Below are positions 52,574 through 63,865 of a stretch of 64,000 nt of DNA, piece by piece (positions within the stretch are counted from its first letter, which is position 1; each line of letters begins with the position of its first letter). The DNA lies in NCBI GenBank assembly GCA_002162815.1, contig MAAT01000067.1:1-64000 (forward strand). The letters are read 5' to 3'. This DNA comes from Gammaproteobacteria bacterium 53_120_T64. GTDB lineage: Bacteria; Pseudomonadota; Gammaproteobacteria; Pseudomonadales; Porticoccaceae. The position numbers and the translations under genes were made by a program. The notes below the pieces were generated by a model, which searched no databases, was not told where the DNA came from, and was given only the letters and a program-made list of their open reading frames with translations.

Positions 52574-54493
52574 TTGAACGAGATGGCTAAAAATCTTATT
52601 TTATGGGTGATCATTGCCGCCATATTGATGTCGATCTTCCAGAATTTCAAAGAGGGCCCAACGCCGAATACTATTAGCTATACCAATTTTGTCGACGAGG
52701 TGCAGACCGATCGTGTACGTAGCGTCGTTATCGAAGGCTTGATTATTGAGGGCGAGCATCACGACGGCACGCGTTTTCGCACGGTACGCCCGGATGTGTA
52801 TGACAGTGGTTTGATGAATGACCTGCTGAATCACAGTGTCAATGTCGAGGGCCGGGAGCCACAGAAACCCAGCGTCTGGATGCAGCTATTAATGGCGGCC
52901 TTCCCGATTCTACTGATTGTCCTTATTTTTATGTTCTTCATGCGCCAAATGCAAGGTGGCGCAGGCGGCGGCCGCGGTGGGCCGATGTCGTTTGGTAAAA
53001 GCAAGGCCAAACTCTTAAGTGAGGATCAGATCAAAACCACCTTTGCCGATGTGGCGGGTGTCGACGAGGCTAAGGAAGATGTCAGCGAGTTGGTCGAGTT
53101 CCTTAGTGACCCCTCAAAATTTCAGAGCTTGGGTGGGCGAATTCCTCGTGGTGTGTTGATGTCCGGCCCTCCCGGCACGGGTAAAACCCTGCTGGCTAAA
53201 GCGATTGCCGGTGAGGCTAAGGTGCCTTTCTTTTCGATCTCGGGTTCCGATTTCGTGGAAATGTTTGTTGGTGTCGGTGCCTCCAGGGTGCGGGATATGT
53301 TCGAGCAGGCCAAGAAGCAGGCACCGTGCATTATCTTTATCGACGAAATTGATGCTGTTGGTCGCACCCGTGGTGGTGGTATCGGCGGTGGTAACGATGA
53401 GCGCGAGCAAACGTTGAACCAATTGTTGGTTGAGATGGACGGTTTTGAAGCCAATGATGGTGTGATTGTCATCGCGGCTTCCAACCGCCCCGATGTACTC
53501 GATAAGGCGCTATTGCGCCCCGGCCGTTTCGACCGCCAGATTTATGTCGGCCTGCCTGATATTCGTGGTCGCGAACAAATTCTCAAAGTCCATGTGCGCA
53601 AAGTGCCCCTCGATGACAAGATCGACCTCGGTATTCTGGCCCGGGGTACACCAGGGTTTTCGGGTGCTGATTTGGCCAACCTGATTAACGAGGCCGCTCT
53701 TTTTGCCGCGCGCGCCAATCGTCGCCTGGTGACCATGGAAGAATTTGAGCACGCCCGCGACAAAATCCTGATGGGTGCCGAGCGCCGCTCGATGGTGATG
53801 TCGGAAGAAGAAAAGGCCAATACCGCTTATCACGAGGCGGGCCATGCCATTGTAGGGCGGCTTGTGCCCGAGCATGACCCGGTGCATAAGGTCAGTATTA
53901 TTCCCCGTGGACGCGCACTTGGTGTTACCCAGTTCTTGCCGAAGGAAGATCAGTATAGTTACAGCAAGCGCAAGTTGGAGGGGCAGCTTTGCAGTCTCTA
54001 CGGTGGTCGTATTGCCGAAGAGCTGATTCATGGTTTGGACGGCGTAACGACTGGTGCCTCTAACGATATCGAACGTGCCAGTCAGTTGGCCCGCAGCATG
54101 GTAACGCGCTGGGGCTTGACGGAGAAGATGGGCCCTATTCTGTATGGAGATGAAGAGTCGGCGATGCCGGGTCAGGGTGGTAAAAACTTTTCCGGTTCCA
54201 CCTCGCAGCAAATAGACGAGGAGGTGCGAGTGATTGTCGACTCAAATTATGCGCGAGCTGAGACCTTGCTGAAGGATAATGTTGACATACTCCACGCTAT
54301 GAAGGCCGCGCTAATGGAGTTTGAAACGCTCGATGCCGAGCAGGTTGATGATTTAATGGCGCGTCGCAAGGTGCGCCCGCCTCGCGACTGGCACGATTTT
54401 GACCATCCTGCGGGCGATGCTGACAGCAGCTCCGAGACTAGCCCAGTCGATAAGTCGGATGCCAGTATTGGCGGGCCCGTAGAAGGCAGCTGA
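52574..54493 (+). CDS. ftsH: ATP-dependent zinc metalloprotease FtsH
   Basis: A 639-residue inner-membrane AAA+ protease: two N-terminal helices, Walker A GPPGTGKT, Walker [12 protein letters not shown], and zinc motif HEAGH with SMVMSEEEK. It degrades misassembled membrane and regulatory proteins such as LpxC. TTG 52574 has GAGGG upstream; the inner ATG 52583 (MAKNLIL) equals the E. coli N-terminus and is an alternative. Confidence 0.97.
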   Translation: MNEMAKNLILWVIIAAILMSIFQNFKEGPTPNTISYTNFVDEVQTDRVRSVVIEGLIIEGEHHDGTRFRTVRPDVYDSGLMNDLLNHSVNVEGREPQKPSVWMQLLMAAFPILLIVLIFMFFMRQMQGGAGGGRGGPMSFGKSKAKLLSEDQIKTTFADVAGVDEAKEDVSELVEFLSDPSKFQSLGGRIPRGVLMSGPPGTGKTLLAKAIAGEAKVPFFSISGSDFVEMFVGVGASRVRDMFEQAKKQAPCIIFIDEIDAVGRTRGGGIGGGNDEREQTLNQLLVEMDGFEANDGVIVIAASNRPDVLDKALLRPGRFDRQIYVGLPDIRGREQILKVHVRKVPLDDKIDLGILARGTPGFSGADLANLINEAALFAARANRRLVTMEEFEHARDKILMGAERRSMVMSEEEKANTAYHEAGHAIVGRLVPEHDPVHKVSIIPRGRALGVTQFLPKEDQYSYSKRKLEGQLCSLYGGRIAEELIHGLDGVTTGASNDIERASQLARSMVTRWGLTEKMGPILYGDEESAMPGQGGKNFSGSTSQQIDEEVRVIVDSNYARAETLLKDNVDILHAMKAALMEFETLDAEQVDDLMARRKVRPPRDWHDFDHPAGDADSSSETSPVDKSDASIGGPVEGS

Positions 54494-54511
54494 TATCTTT
54501 TCCTTGCGACT

Positions 54512-54546
54512 AAGCCACCGGATAGCCACTATCCGGTGGCTTTTTT
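54512..54546 (+). terminator. Terminator after ftsH, adjacent to folP start
   Basis: AAGCCACCGGATAG pairs with CTATCCGGTGGCTT around CCA and ends in TTTTTT, six bases before the folP ATG. A terminator this close leaves no room for a normal ribosome-binding site. Confidence 0.85.
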
Positions 54547-54552
54547 AGTAGC

Positions 54553-55386
54553 ATGGGTTTGCTCGATAGCCTTACTCAGCGCGGCCGGCCTCTGGTAATG
54601 GGTATTCTCAACCTGACTCCGGATTCCTTCTCCGATGGCGGCGAGTTATTTCGTGACGGAGAACTGGATCTTGATAAGGTCTACCGTCGGGTGCAGCAGT
54701 TGCTGGAGGAGGGTGTTGATCTCTTGGATTTGGGCGGTGAGTCGACGCGCCCAGGTGCGGACAAGGTAGAGCCGGGCGCGGAAATGGCCCGGGTTTTGCC
54801 CGCTTTAGAAGCGCTTCAGCGTCGTTTTGACCTGCCTTTGTCCGTTGATACGAGTAGTCCTGAGTTGATGTTAGAGGCTGCGCAATCTGGCGCCGCCATG
54901 CTCAACGATGTTCGCGCACTGCGTCGCCCTGGGGCTTTGCAGGCTGTCGCTGCGAGTGGCTTGCCGGTGTGTTTGATGCATACGCTTGATGAGCCTAAGG
55001 TGATGCAGGATAAGCCTCAATACGATGATGTCGTAGCTGATGTCGGCGCCTTTTTACGCGGCCGTATTGAGGCTTGTGAAAAGGCGGGTATCCCGCGTGC
55101 GCGTTTGGTCGTCGACCCTGGCTTTGGTTTCGGTAAAAGCTTGGCGCAGAATTTGTCGTTATTTAGGGCCCTGCCGGCTTTGGTTGCAGAGGGGCTGCCA
55201 GTGATGGTGGGCGTGTCCCGTAAATCAATGATCGGTGAAATATTGAATAAGCCGGTAGAGCAGCGTGTATTTGGCAGCGCCGCGCTGGCCGTCTTGGCTT
55301 CCCAAGCGGGCGTCGGTATCATCCGAGTCCACGATGTTGCTGCGACGGTCGATAGCTTGAAGATTTTGGAAGCAGTACAGTCGTAG
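54553..55386 (+). CDS. folP: Dihydropteroate synthase
   Basis: A 277-residue TIM barrel joining dihydropterin pyrophosphate with p-aminobenzoate; sulfonamide target. NLTPDSFSDGG, GGESTRPGA, PVCLMHT and GVSRKSMIG carry the pterin and PABA contacts. It acts after FolK (8409). Start codon follows the ftsH terminator; see findings. Confidence 0.95.
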   Translation: MGLLDSLTQRGRPLVMGILNLTPDSFSDGGELFRDGELDLDKVYRRVQQLLEEGVDLLDLGGESTRPGADKVEPGAEMARVLPALEALQRRFDLPLSVDTSSPELMLEAAQSGAAMLNDVRALRRPGALQAVAASGLPVCLMHTLDEPKVMQDKPQYDDVVADVGAFLRGRIEACEKAGIPRARLVVDPGFGFGKSLAQNLSLFRALPALVAEGLPVMVGVSRKSMIGEILNKPVEQRVFGSAALAVLASQAGVGIIRVHDVAATVDSLKILEAVQS

Positions 55387-55443
55387 GGCTAGGCGGGAGT
55401 CACTTGCTACTGTCAATGGTAGGCACAAAAGGAGGGGAGTGAG

Positions 55444-56787
55444 ATGAAGAAACAGTTTTTTGGCACCGATGGCATTCGTGGTTGTGTGGGCGAACATCCG
55501 ATTACGGTGGATTTTGTGCTCAAGCTGGGCTGGGCGGCGGGTAAGGTGTTTGCTAAATCCGGCAAGGGGCGCAACCTGATTCTTGTTGGCAAGGACACTC
55601 GCGTCTCGGGTTACATGTTTGAGTCGGCCTTGGAGGCCGGGATTATCGCCGCAGGTGTCGATGTTGGTTTGTTGGGCCCCATGCCGACGCCAGCGATTGC
55701 CTATCTTACGCGCACGTTTCGTGCTCAGGCGGGTATTGTGATTAGCGCTTCGCACAATGCCTATCAGGATAACGGCATCAAGTTTTTCGGTAGTGACGGT
55801 TACAAATTGCCTGACGCTATTGAGCTGGAAATAGAGAGCTATTTACAACAGGGTATTGTTACCTCCGGCTCTAATGAGCTCGGCCGTGCTTCGCGTATCA
55901 GAGATGCAGCCGGGCGCTATATCGAATTTTGTAAGGGGACCTTGCCTGCGGGCTTTAGCTTTTCGGGGCTCACGGTGGTTATCGACTGTGCGAATGGTGC
56001 GACCTATCATGTCGCCCCCGATGTATTGCGCGAGCTCGGTGCAGAAGTTATAGAGATAGGCACGAATCCCGATGGCCTGAATATTAATTACCAGTGTGGC
56101 TCAACAAATCCAGAGCTATTGCGCCAGAAAGTATTGGAGACAGGCGCCGATATCGGCATAGCCTTGGATGGTGATGGCGATAGAGTGCTATTTGTCGATG
56201 CCGATGGAGGTATCGTCGATGGTGATGAGCTGCTCTACGTTATCGCTATGTATCGCCGCGCCAACGGTCTTCCGTGCTCGGGTGTGGCTGGTACCCTGAT
56301 GAGTAATTTTGGTCTGGAGAAAGCCTTGGCGGAGCTGGATGTCCCCTTTGCTAGAGCCAAGGTGGGGGATCGCTACGTCATTGAGGCAATGAAGAATAAT
56401 CAGTGGGAATTAGGCGGTGAGAATTCAGGCCACATTGTTTGTGGTGATATTACCACTACGGGCGATGGCGTTGTGGCTGCGTTACAGGTGGTTCGTGCGA
56501 TGATAGAGGATGGTAAGTCGCTCGCAGAATTGCGCAGCGGTTACCACAAGTTACCGCAAACAATGATCAATGTTGCGATAACTGATGCAGTTGATATTGA
56601 CGCAAACACAGCTGTCCAGCGCGTGATTGCAAGTGCTGAGAAAAGGTTGGCGGGCAATGGTCGTGTGCTATTGCGGCCATCGGGCACCGAGCCAGTAATA
56701 CGGGTCATGGTAGAGGGTGATGACGCTAGCTTGGTTGGCGAATTAGTTGAGCAAATCGCTGCAACTGTAGCCGAAGAGGTTGGCTGA
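55444..56787 (+). CDS. glmM: Phosphoglucosamine mutase
   Basis: A 447-residue alpha-D-phosphohexomutase converting GlcN-6-P to GlcN-1-P for UDP-GlcNAc. Phosphoserine loop [11 protein letters not shown], metal loop DGDGDR, sugar loop GENSGH and phosphate site [11 protein letters not shown] are all present. Follows folP as in E. coli. AGGGGAG precedes ATG. Confidence 0.97.
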   Translation: MKKQFFGTDGIRGCVGEHPITVDFVLKLGWAAGKVFAKSGKGRNLILVGKDTRVSGYMFESALEAGIIAAGVDVGLLGPMPTPAIAYLTRTFRAQAGIVISASHNAYQDNGIKFFGSDGYKLPDAIELEIESYLQQGIVTSGSNELGRASRIRDAAGRYIEFCKGTLPAGFSFSGLTVVIDCANGATYHVAPDVLRELGAEVIEIGTNPDGLNINYQCGSTNPELLRQKVLETGADIGIALDGDGDRVLFVDADGGIVDGDELLYVIAMYRRANGLPCSGVAGTLMSNFGLEKALAELDVPFARAKVGDRYVIEAMKNNQWELGGENSGHIVCGDITTTGDGVVAALQVVRAMIEDGKSLAELRSGYHKLPQTMINVAITDAVDIDANTAVQRVIASAEKRLAGNGRVLLRPSGTEPVIRVMVEGDDASLVGELVEQIAATVAEEVG

Positions 56788-56896
56788 TGATTAAATAATA
56801 GAATGGCTGAAGAATTCTTGTATAAGTACTGTAACTTGGTTAACATGGCGGCCGTTTTCAGGGGATGCAAAGGATGATCGGGGTGTGCGGAGAGTG

Positions 56897-57637
56897 ATGC
56901 GTAGACCTTTGGTGGTTGGCAACTGGAAGATGAACGGCACTCGGCGCAGCTCCGTAGAGCTCGCAGAGGCAATAGCAGAGAACTTTGTTTCTGAGTCTGT
57001 CGATTGTGCTATTTGCCCCCCTGCAGTTTTTCTCGCCGAGCTGGGCGCGGCGCTTGCTGAGAGCGGTGTTTGTTTGGCGGCTCAGGATGTTAGTCGGTTC
57101 GAGAGTGGGGCCTACACGGGTGATGTGTCGGCCGCCATGCTTGCTGATTTCTCCTGTGCTTACGTGTTGGTTGGTCACTCTGAGCGTCGCGCTTGTTTTG
57201 GTGAGGCGTCCGCTCTGGTGGCGGCAAAGTTTGTTACGGCTCAGGGCAAAGGATTGATACCTATTTTGTGTGTCGGCGAAACCCTTGCTGAGCGCCAGGA
57301 TGGCAAGACTCTTGAGGTAATAGCGGAGCAGTTAGATGCAGTAATAGATGCTGCAGGCTTAGAGGCCTTGTCTTCAGCGGTTGTCGCCTATGAGCCGGTA
57401 TGGGCAATTGGTACGGGAGAGGTGGCTAGTCCAGCTCAGGCCCAAGAAATTCTAGCGTTTATCCGAGCTAGGCTTGGTGAGAATGCAGAGGCTGTGCGTT
57501 TGTTGTACGGTGGTAGTGTGAATGCTAAAAATGCCGCTCAATTGTTTGAGCAGCAAGATATTGATGGTGCTTTGGTTGGCGGTGCATCGCTGCAAGCTGA
57601 GCAGTTTTTGACTATTTGTCGGCTCGCGGAGGCGTGA
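56897..57637 (+). CDS. tpiA: Triosephosphate isomerase
   Basis: A 246-residue TIM barrel interconverting DHAP and G3P. Motifs VVGNWKMNG (Lys), VGHSERR (electrophile His), catalytic Glu in AYEPVWAIGTG and LYGGSVN. GGAG lies just before ATG 56897; GTG 56885 is a poorer start. Its stop overlaps secG by one base. Confidence 0.96.
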   Translation: MRRPLVVGNWKMNGTRRSSVELAEAIAENFVSESVDCAICPPAVFLAELGAALAESGVCLAAQDVSRFESGAYTGDVSAAMLADFSCAYVLVGHSERRACFGEASALVAAKFVTAQGKGLIPILCVGETLAERQDGKTLEVIAEQLDAVIDAAGLEALSSAVVAYEPVWAIGTGEVASPAQAQEILAFIRARLGENAEAVRLLYGGSVNAKNAAQLFEQQDIDGALVGGASLQAEQFLTICRLAEA

Positions 57638-58071
57638 TGGAAAAAGTGATACTTATTGCCCACCTGCTGATAGCGTTTGCAATCATTGGTATGATTTTAT
57701 TGCAGCAGGGCAAGGGTGCTGATGCTGGCGCTTCCTTTGGTGGTGGTGCTTCGCAAACCTTGTTCGGCAGTGGTGGTACCTGGAACTTCTTTAGTAAAAC
57801 AACGGCTATTTTGGCAACCTTATTTTTTGCCACCAGTTTTAGCTTGGCCATTATTGCCAAGAATTCTGTGGGTATCGATGAGAGTGTGTTGCCTGCAATG
57901 GAGTTGTTGGAGGTGGATGTTCCGGTTGTCGAAAGTGATAGCGGGATTCCCGTGCTTGAGAGTTTGTCGGCTGGTGCGGAGGTTTCTGACTTGCCCGTGC
58001 TGGACTTGCCATCGGTGGATGGCTTGTCCGAAGAGCTTATTTTGCCGGCGGGGTCGGCAGAGGAACAGTAG
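57637..58071 (+). CDS. secG: Protein translocase subunit SecG
   Basis: A 144-residue SecG: two helices with the conserved MILLQQGKGADAGASFGGG loop between them. The acidic, Val/Leu/Pro-rich C-terminus (about residues 85-144) extends beyond the ~110-residue E. coli protein. Overlaps the tpiA stop (TGATG). Confidence 0.93.
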   Translation: MEKVILIAHLLIAFAIIGMILLQQGKGADAGASFGGGASQTLFGSGGTWNFFSKTTAILATLFFATSFSLAIIAKNSVGIDESVLPAMELLEVDVPVVESDSGIPVLESLSAGAEVSDLPVLDLPSVDGLSEELILPAGSAEEQ

Positions 58072-58125
58072 ATAGCCTCACCTGCTGTTTTATTTTGTAG
58101 TTGCTAGTTAGTATTAAAGTTTTTT

Positions 58126-58210
58126 GCCCAAGTGGTGGAATTGGTAGACACGCTATCTTGAGGGGGTAGTGGCGTAAGCCGTGCCGGTTCAAGTCCGGCC
58201 TTGGGCACCA
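58126..58210 (+). tRNA. tRNA-Leu (anticodon GAG)
   Basis: Acceptor GCCCAAG pairs with CTTGGGC, encoded CCA present, long type-II variable arm, anticodon stem CTATC/GGTAG with loop TTGAGGG giving GAG. Sits between secG and rimP, its usual place. Confidence 0.97.
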
Positions 58211-58287
58211 TATTTGTGTTTTTGATAGTGTAAGTTTATCGCCAGCACAGAGTTTTTAGTTTGATGTTTTATTGAGTAGAAAAAGAC

Positions 58288-58316
58288 TTGACGCTTGTAT
58301 GCTAGGCCCATATAAT
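58288..58316 (+). promoter_or_regulatory. Sigma-70 promoter of tRNA-fMet
   Basis: TTGACG, a 17-base spacer and consensus TATAAT, followed by the GC-rich TCGCG discriminator that makes stable-RNA promoters sensitive to ppGpp/DksA. About 90 bases upstream of the tRNA. Confidence 0.85.
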
Positions 58317-58407
58317 TCGCGTCCCCTGAAACGGGCGATTTACCAGAATCGCAAGTTGGGGCATCGAAGGGGCTAGTTATTAAAGTGCTGATGTAAAAGT
58401 TTATTGT

Positions 58408-58484
<77 letters not shown>

Positions 58485-58511
58485 AATTCTACGCCAGTGG
58501 CGTAGCGCGCG

Positions 58512-58537
58512 AAGCCCCTGTTTACAGGGGCTTTTTG
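58512..58537 (+). terminator. Terminator after tRNA-fMet
   Basis: AAGCCCCTG/CAGGGGCTT with a TTTA loop and TTTTT. rimP transcripts would have to read through or start afterwards. Confidence 0.8.
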
Positions 58538-58595
58538 TTATTGGGGTTGTCATAAGGCAACGTGTAGTTCTCGCTTACTAGCAAGGGTAGAGTAA

Positions 58596-59051
58596 ATGGC
58601 CTTGGGGCAAGACGCTTTATGTGCGCTGATAGAACCTGTCGTAAAGGCGATGGATTGTGAGCTCTGGGGTATTGAATACTTCCGGGCCGGCCAGCGCAGT
58701 GTGTTACGCGTCTATATAGATAAGGTTGGCGGTATAGGTATTGAGGACTGCCAGCGTATTAGTCGCCAGATTGGTAGTGTCTTTGATGTCGAGGATCCGA
58801 TCGGCGCAGAATATACCCTTGAGGTGTCCTCACCGGGTCTAGCCCGTCCCCTGTACACGCTTGCTCAGTATGAGAAATTAGCTGGCGAGTATATTGACTT
58901 GCAGTTGCGCTTTCCCTTTGAAGGGCAGCGCAAGTTTAAAGGCTTACTAAAGGGTGTGGAAGCTGAGGATGTCGTTCTTGTGGTTGGTGAGCAGGAATAC
59001 TTGTTTCCCTTTGAAACTATCGAGAAAGCGAAGGTTGTGCCCCAATTCTAA
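58596..59051 (+). CDS. rimP: Ribosome maturation factor RimP
   Basis: A 151-residue two-domain 30S assembly factor. VLRVYIDKVGGIGIEDCQRISRQI is split by position, and LEVSSPGLARPL closes domain 1. First of rimP-nusA-infB-rbfA-truB. Confidence 0.95.
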   Translation: MALGQDALCALIEPVVKAMDCELWGIEYFRAGQRSVLRVYIDKVGGIGIEDCQRISRQIGSVFDVEDPIGAEYTLEVSSPGLARPLYTLAQYEKLAGEYIDLQLRFPFEGQRKFKGLLKGVEAEDVVLVVGEQEYLFPFETIEKAKVVPQF

Positions 59052-59074
59052 ACAGGGGTAGGAGAGGCTTGCAG

Positions 59075-60568
59075 ATGAAAAATGAAATACTTCTAGTCGC
59101 TGAAGCGGTATCCAATGAAAAGGGCGTGTCGCAAGAAGTTATCTTCGAAGCGATGGAAGAAGCCCTCGCGATGGCAACAAAAAAGCGTTACGACGAGGAG
59201 TCTCACGTTCGAGTGGTTATCGATCGAGAAACTGGCGATTACGAGACCTATCGCTGGTGGGGCGTGGTCGATGACGATACTTTGGCCGAGCTCGGAACCC
59301 AGTTCACTCTGGAAGAGGCCCACGAACAAGACACAAGTCTTGTGGCCGGCGACACCTTTGAAGAGCAGGTCGAAAATGTAAAGTTTGGTCGTATCGCGGC
59401 TCAGGCTGCAAAGCAAGTCATCGTGCAAAAAGTGCGCGATGCCGAACGCGAGCTTGTCGCGGCGCGCTATGAGGGCCGGATAGGTGAGCTGGTTAGCGGC
59501 ACCGTAAAGAAAGTCACTCGAGAACACATTATTGTCGATTTGGGCAGCAATGCCGAGGCACTGTTGTCGCGCGAGGAATTAGTTGGGCGCGAAGTTTTTC
59601 GCATCAACGATCGGGTTCGCGCTATCTTGTTTGCGATCCGTTCCGAGGGCCGCGGCCCCCAGTTGTTACTCAGCCGCTCCTGTACTGAAATGTTGGTCAA
59701 GCTCTTTCAAATAGAAGTGCCTGAAATCTCCGAACAGGTCATCGAGATTCGCGCGGCGTCCCGCGACACGAATGGTGCGCGGGCAAAAATTGCCGTGAAG
59801 ACCAACGATGGTCGTATGGATCCCATTGGTGCCTGTGTTGGTATGCGCGGTGCGCGCGTGCAGGCCGTTTCGAATGAGCTCGGCGGTGAACGAGTCGATA
59901 TCGTACTTTGGGATGACAATCCCGCCCAGCTGGTTATTAACGCCATGGCACCGGCTGAAGTCGAGTCCATCATCGTCTATGAAGAAACCAATACCATGGA
60001 CGTTGCGGTCGCTAATGAAAACCTCGCCCAGGCCATTGGTCGCGGTGGACAGAATGTGCGCCTTGCCTCCGAGCTGACGGGTTGGGACATCAATGTCATG
60101 ACCACAGAAGAAATTCAAGCTAAGCAGAACGACGAGGCTGGTAATTTCATCGAAAACTTTATGGCGAAGCTTGATGTCGAGGAAGATGTCGCCGCGATTC
60201 TAGTGGAAGAGGGCTTCACCTCTGTTGAAGAGGTCGCCTATGTGCCGCTCGAGGAATTGCTGGCAATCGATGGTTTTGATGAAGAAATTGCCGAAGAGTT
60301 ACGCGCTCGCGCCAAAGACGCACTGTTGACGAGCGCGCTAGTGCATGAAGAAGAGTTGGCTACAGCCGCGCCGGCAGAAGACTTGCTGACGATGGACGGC
60401 ATGGATCAAACCCTAGCCTGCACTTTGGCAACAAATGGCATTATTACCATGGAAGATTTAGCCGAGCAGGCTGTTGATGAGTTACTTGACTTGGGCGTTG
60501 ACGCCGAGCGAGCCGGCGAATTGATTATGACAGCCCGCGCGCCGTGGTTTGAGGAAGATGCAGGTTGA
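59075..60568 (+). CDS. nusA: Transcription termination/antitermination factor NusA
   Basis: About 497 residues: RNA-polymerase-binding N domain, S1, two KH domains (VGMRGARVQAVSNELGGERV; GRGGQNVRLAS), then two acidic repeats at the C-terminus as in gammaproteobacteria. GGAGAGG seven bases before ATG 59075 decides against the TTG at 59069. Confidence 0.96.
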   Translation: MKNEILLVAEAVSNEKGVSQEVIFEAMEEALAMATKKRYDEESHVRVVIDRETGDYETYRWWGVVDDDTLAELGTQFTLEEAHEQDTSLVAGDTFEEQVENVKFGRIAAQAAKQVIVQKVRDAERELVAARYEGRIGELVSGTVKKVTREHIIVDLGSNAEALLSREELVGREVFRINDRVRAILFAIRSEGRGPQLLLSRSCTEMLVKLFQIEVPEISEQVIEIRAASRDTNGARAKIAVKTNDGRMDPIGACVGMRGARVQAVSNELGGERVDIVLWDDNPAQLVINAMAPAEVESIIVYEETNTMDVAVANENLAQAIGRGGQNVRLASELTGWDINVMTTEEIQAKQNDEAGNFIENFMAKLDVEEDVAAILVEEGFTSVEEVAYVPLEELLAIDGFDEEIAEELRARAKDALLTSALVHEEELATAAPAEDLLTMDGMDQTLACTLATNGIITMEDLAEQAVDELLDLGVDAERAGELIMTARAPWFEEDAG

Positions 60569-60613
60569 TTTAACAACTTGCAACGGGTCAAGACAAAATA
60601 CTGAGGAAGAGCA

Positions 60614-63439
60614 ATGGCTGAAGTTACTGTAAGTGAACTCGCCGGTGTAGTAGGTGCGACAGTTGAACGCCTGTTGACACAGATGAAGGAAGCGGGCCTA
60701 CCGCAAACGTCGGCTGATGCTGCGGTTTCGGACGAAGAAAAGCAGACCCTGTTGGTGTATTTGAAAGGCCTGCACGGTGATAAGGGCAATGCACCGAAGA
60801 AAATCACCCTGCGCAGAAAAAGCATTGGCACCTTAAAAGCCAGTGCCGGGCGCAAATCCGTTAATGTAGAAGTGCGCAAAAAACGCACCTACATTAAGAA
60901 GGAAACTGAAGAAGTATTGCCTGAGGCTGAAGTTGAGCCGGTTGTTGGCGCAGAGCTTGAGTCAGAAGTACTTGAAGCTCCGGTTCCCGAGGTTGTTGCA
61001 GAAGAAGTTGCTGCTGAAGTGGCCGCGCCCGAAGCCGAACCTGAACTTGAAGTAGAGCCTGAACCTGAAGTACTTGTTGATGAGCCCGAGGCAACAGTCG
61101 AGCCAGAAGCGACGCTTGAGTCGAGCACACCTACAGAGCCCGAAGTGTCAGTCGAGCCCGAAGCTGCGGCAGAACCGGAAGTGATCGCCGAGCCTGAAGT
61201 AACCGCTGAGGTTGTCTCTAAGCCTAAACCTGCAAAACCGACTAAAGCCCCGCATGTGCGATCTCGTCTAGTCGATGATGTTGAAGCGCAGCGCATTGCC
61301 TCTATTTTGGCGCGCAAAGAGCGCGAAAAAATTGCCAAGCAAGAACTTGAGCAGCGCAAGCTTGATCGAGCCCAGGAAGAAGAAGCTGCTAAGGCGCGCC
61401 GTGAAGCAGAGCGCGTGGAAAAAGCCAAGCCGGCTGATGCCGCAAAACCCGAAAGTCCCTTGGCTCGATTGGGTCGGGTACGTGAAAAACCAGCTGCCGA
61501 AGAGGAACAGAAAACACGCCGTAAAAAGACGCTGAAGAGTTCACGCAAGCAGCGTCCCGAAGACCTGATTAAAGAAGCTAGCCTTGATCGTGCAGAAAGC
61601 CGCAAGAAGGGCCCTCTGCGCTCGGGTGGGCCAGTTGTTAAAGTTAAAAATGTCCATGTTTTCCAGAAGCCTACCGACAAGGTTGTCCATGAAGTAGAGA
61701 TTGGTGAAACGATCATTGTCTCCGAACTGGCCTCGAAAATGGCGCTCAAGGCCAATGTCGTCATCAAGGCATTGATGAAGATGGGCACTATGGCGACCAT
61801 CAATGACAGTATCGACCACGACACGGCCAGTCTGATTGCTGAAGAACTCGGACACACCCCTGTCGTCATGTCTGATGGCGTTGAGGACGAATTGCGCGAG
61901 ATGATGCAAGCCGTCGAGGCATCTGATGCTGAAGCTCGAGCACCGGTAGTGACCGTAATGGGTCACGTCGATCATGGTAAAACCTCACTGCTTGACTATA
62001 TTCGTGAGTCTCGGGTTGCCTCTGGCGAAGCCGGCGGCATTACCCAGCACATCGGTGCCTACCACGTTAATACGCCTCACGGTATGGTGACCTTTCTCGA
62101 TACACCGGGACACGCTGCGTTCACTGCGATGCGCGCCCGCGGTGCAAAATCGACCGATGTAGTGATTTTGATCGTTGCTGCGGACGACGGTGTTATGCCG
62201 CAAACCGAAGAGGCGATACTGCACGCGAAAGCGGCAGGTGTGCCGATCATCGTGGCGATTAACAAGATTGATAAGGACGGCGCCGACCCCGAGCGCGTTA
62301 CTAGCGAGCTGGCGGCTAAAGATGTGATTCCTGAAGAATGGGGTGGTGATACGCAGTTTGTTAAGGTATCCGCTCATACCGGTGAAGGTATCGAAACGTT
62401 GCTGGAAGCTATTTTATTACAGGCAGAGTTACTCGAGTTGAGTGCGCCGAGCGACGGTGTTGCACGCGGTGTGATTGTTGAATCGCGCATTGCCAAAGGA
62501 CGTGGTGTTGTCGCGACCGCCTTGGTGCAGGCTGGTACCCTACGCAAGGGCGACTATCTGTTAGCCGGTGGTAGCATCGGAAAAATTCGCGCGATGAGCG
62601 ACGAAGCCGGCAAGCCTATTCTTACGGCGGGCCCCTCGATTCCGGTCGAAATTCTCGGCCTTGATACGCCACCGGATGCCGGTGATGACTTTACCGTGGT
62701 CAGCGATGAGCGCAAGGCCAAAGAAGTCGCCCAGGCACGTCAGCAAAAAGTGCGCGATGATCGTGTCGCTCGCCAAAAAGCCAACAAACTCGAAAATATG
62801 TTTGCCAGCTTCGATGGCGTTGAAAAGAAAATCCTGCCCGTACTGGTCAAGACCGACGTACGTGGCTCCCTTGAAGCCATTCTCGCCTCGCTAGCCGATA
62901 TCGGTAATGATGAAGTTGCCGTGAATGTGATTAGCTCCGGTATCGGTGGCTTGACCGAGTCGGATATTAATCTGGCCGCCACTTCGGGTGCTGTGGTTCT
63001 TGGCTTTAACGTTCGTGCCGAGGTGTCTGGGCGTCGTCTCGCCGAGGTGGAAGGCATCGATATTCGCTACTATAGCGTTATCTATAACTTACTCGACGAT
63101 ATTAAAGACGCTCTGTCGGGCATGCTCGACCCTGAAATTCGTGAAGAAATTGTCGGTATTGCCGAGGTCAAGGAGGTCTTTAGTTCTCCGAAGTTTGGCC
63201 AAATTGCCGGCTCGATCGTCACGGAAGGCACGGTTTATCGCAATAAACCGATTCGTGTACTGCGTGAGAATGTCGTTATCTACGAAGGTGAGTTGGAATC
63301 CTTGCGTCGCTTTAAAGACGATGTCAATGAAGTGCGCAGTGGTACCGAGTGTGGTATTGGCGTCAAAGACTACACCGATGTTAAGGCCGGCGATCAGATC
63401 GAAGTTTTCGATGTCAAGGAAATTGAGCGCAGTCTTTAA
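60614..63439 (+). CDS. infB: Translation initiation factor IF-2
   Basis: A 941-residue GTPase that places fMet-tRNA on the 30S subunit. Switch motifs GHVDHGKTS (about residue 450), DTPGHAAF and NKID are intact. The long N-terminal domain contains a Glu-Pro-rich stretch of ~100 residues (about 100-210) with repeats like EPEVxVEPEA. Confidence 0.97.
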   Translation: MAEVTVSELAGVVGATVERLLTQMKEAGLPQTSADAAVSDEEKQTLLVYLKGLHGDKGNAPKKITLRRKSIGTLKASAGRKSVNVEVRKKRTYIKKETEEVLPEAEVEPVVGAELESEVLEAPVPEVVAEEVAAEVAAPEAEPELEVEPEPEVLVDEPEATVEPEATLESSTPTEPEVSVEPEAAAEPEVIAEPEVTAEVVSKPKPAKPTKAPHVRSRLVDDVEAQRIASILARKEREKIAKQELEQRKLDRAQEEEAAKARREAERVEKAKPADAAKPESPLARLGRVREKPAAEEEQKTRRKKTLKSSRKQRPEDLIKEASLDRAESRKKGPLRSGGPVVKVKNVHVFQKPTDKVVHEVEIGETIIVSELASKMALKANVVIKALMKMGTMATINDSIDHDTASLIAEELGHTPVVMSDGVEDELREMMQAVEASDAEARAPVVTVMGHVDHGKTSLLDYIRESRVASGEAGGITQHIGAYHVNTPHGMVTFLDTPGHAAFTAMRARGAKSTDVVILIVAADDGVMPQTEEAILHAKAAGVPIIVAINKIDKDGADPERVTSELAAKDVIPEEWGGDTQFVKVSAHTGEGIETLLEAILLQAELLELSAPSDGVARGVIVESRIAKGRGVVATALVQAGTLRKGDYLLAGGSIGKIRAMSDEAGKPILTAGPSIPVEILGLDTPPDAGDDFTVVSDERKAKEVAQARQQKVRDDRVARQKANKLENMFASFDGVEKKILPVLVKTDVRGSLEAILASLADIGNDEVAVNVISSGIGGLTESDINLAATSGAVVLGFNVRAEVSGRRLAEVEGIDIRYYSVIYNLLDDIKDALSGMLDPEIREEIVGIAEVKEVFSSPKFGQIAGSIVTEGTVYRNKPIRVLRENVVIYEGELESLRRFKDDVNEVRSGTECGIGVKDYTDVKAGDQIEVFDVKEIERSL

Positions 63440-63475
63440 TTTGATAGTTACTAGAACAGAAGAGGCCGCTGAGTA

Positions 63476-63865
63476 GTGCCAAGAGAATTTACCCGTGCCG
63501 AGCGCGTTGCCGATGCCCTACAGCGCGAGCTGGCGGTCTTGATTCGCGAAGAGATGGGCGACCCCCGTGTCAACTTCGTCAATATTACCGGTGTCGATGT
63601 CAGTCGTGATTTGGCTGCCGCCAAAGTTCATATCAATTATGTCGCAGAGCGCGAAGAGTCTGAGCGCAGTGCGGGCGTGAAGGTGTTGAACAAAGCCTCC
63701 GGTTTTTTGCGTACGAAGCTGGCCAAGCGCATGCAGTTGCGGATCGTGCCCAGTTTGAAATTTATCTATGACGACACCGGTCGTCGTGGCCAGGAATTGT
63801 CGGCCTTGATTGACTCTGCGTTGGCTGCCGACCGGCACCACGAAAATCAGCCGGGTGACGAATAG
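63476..63865 (+). CDS. rbfA: 30S ribosome-binding factor RbfA
   Basis: A 129-residue KH-fold protein for 30S late maturation (16S 5' helix). Motifs [21 protein letters not shown] and [13 protein letters not shown] start; its stop overlaps truB by one base. Confidence 0.95.
   Translation: MPREFTRAERVADALQRELAVLIREEMGDPRVNFVNITGVDVSRDLAAAKVHINYVAEREESERSAGVKVLNKASGFLRTKLAKRMQLRIVPSLKFIYDDTGRRGQELSALIDSALAADRHHENQPGDE

Noticed and set aside
60889-61869. 326-codon minus-strand frame rich in Ser/Thr/Ala inside infB
   Set aside because: It is the mirror of Glu/Pro codons in the IF-2 N-terminal domain; no start signal or family resemblance.
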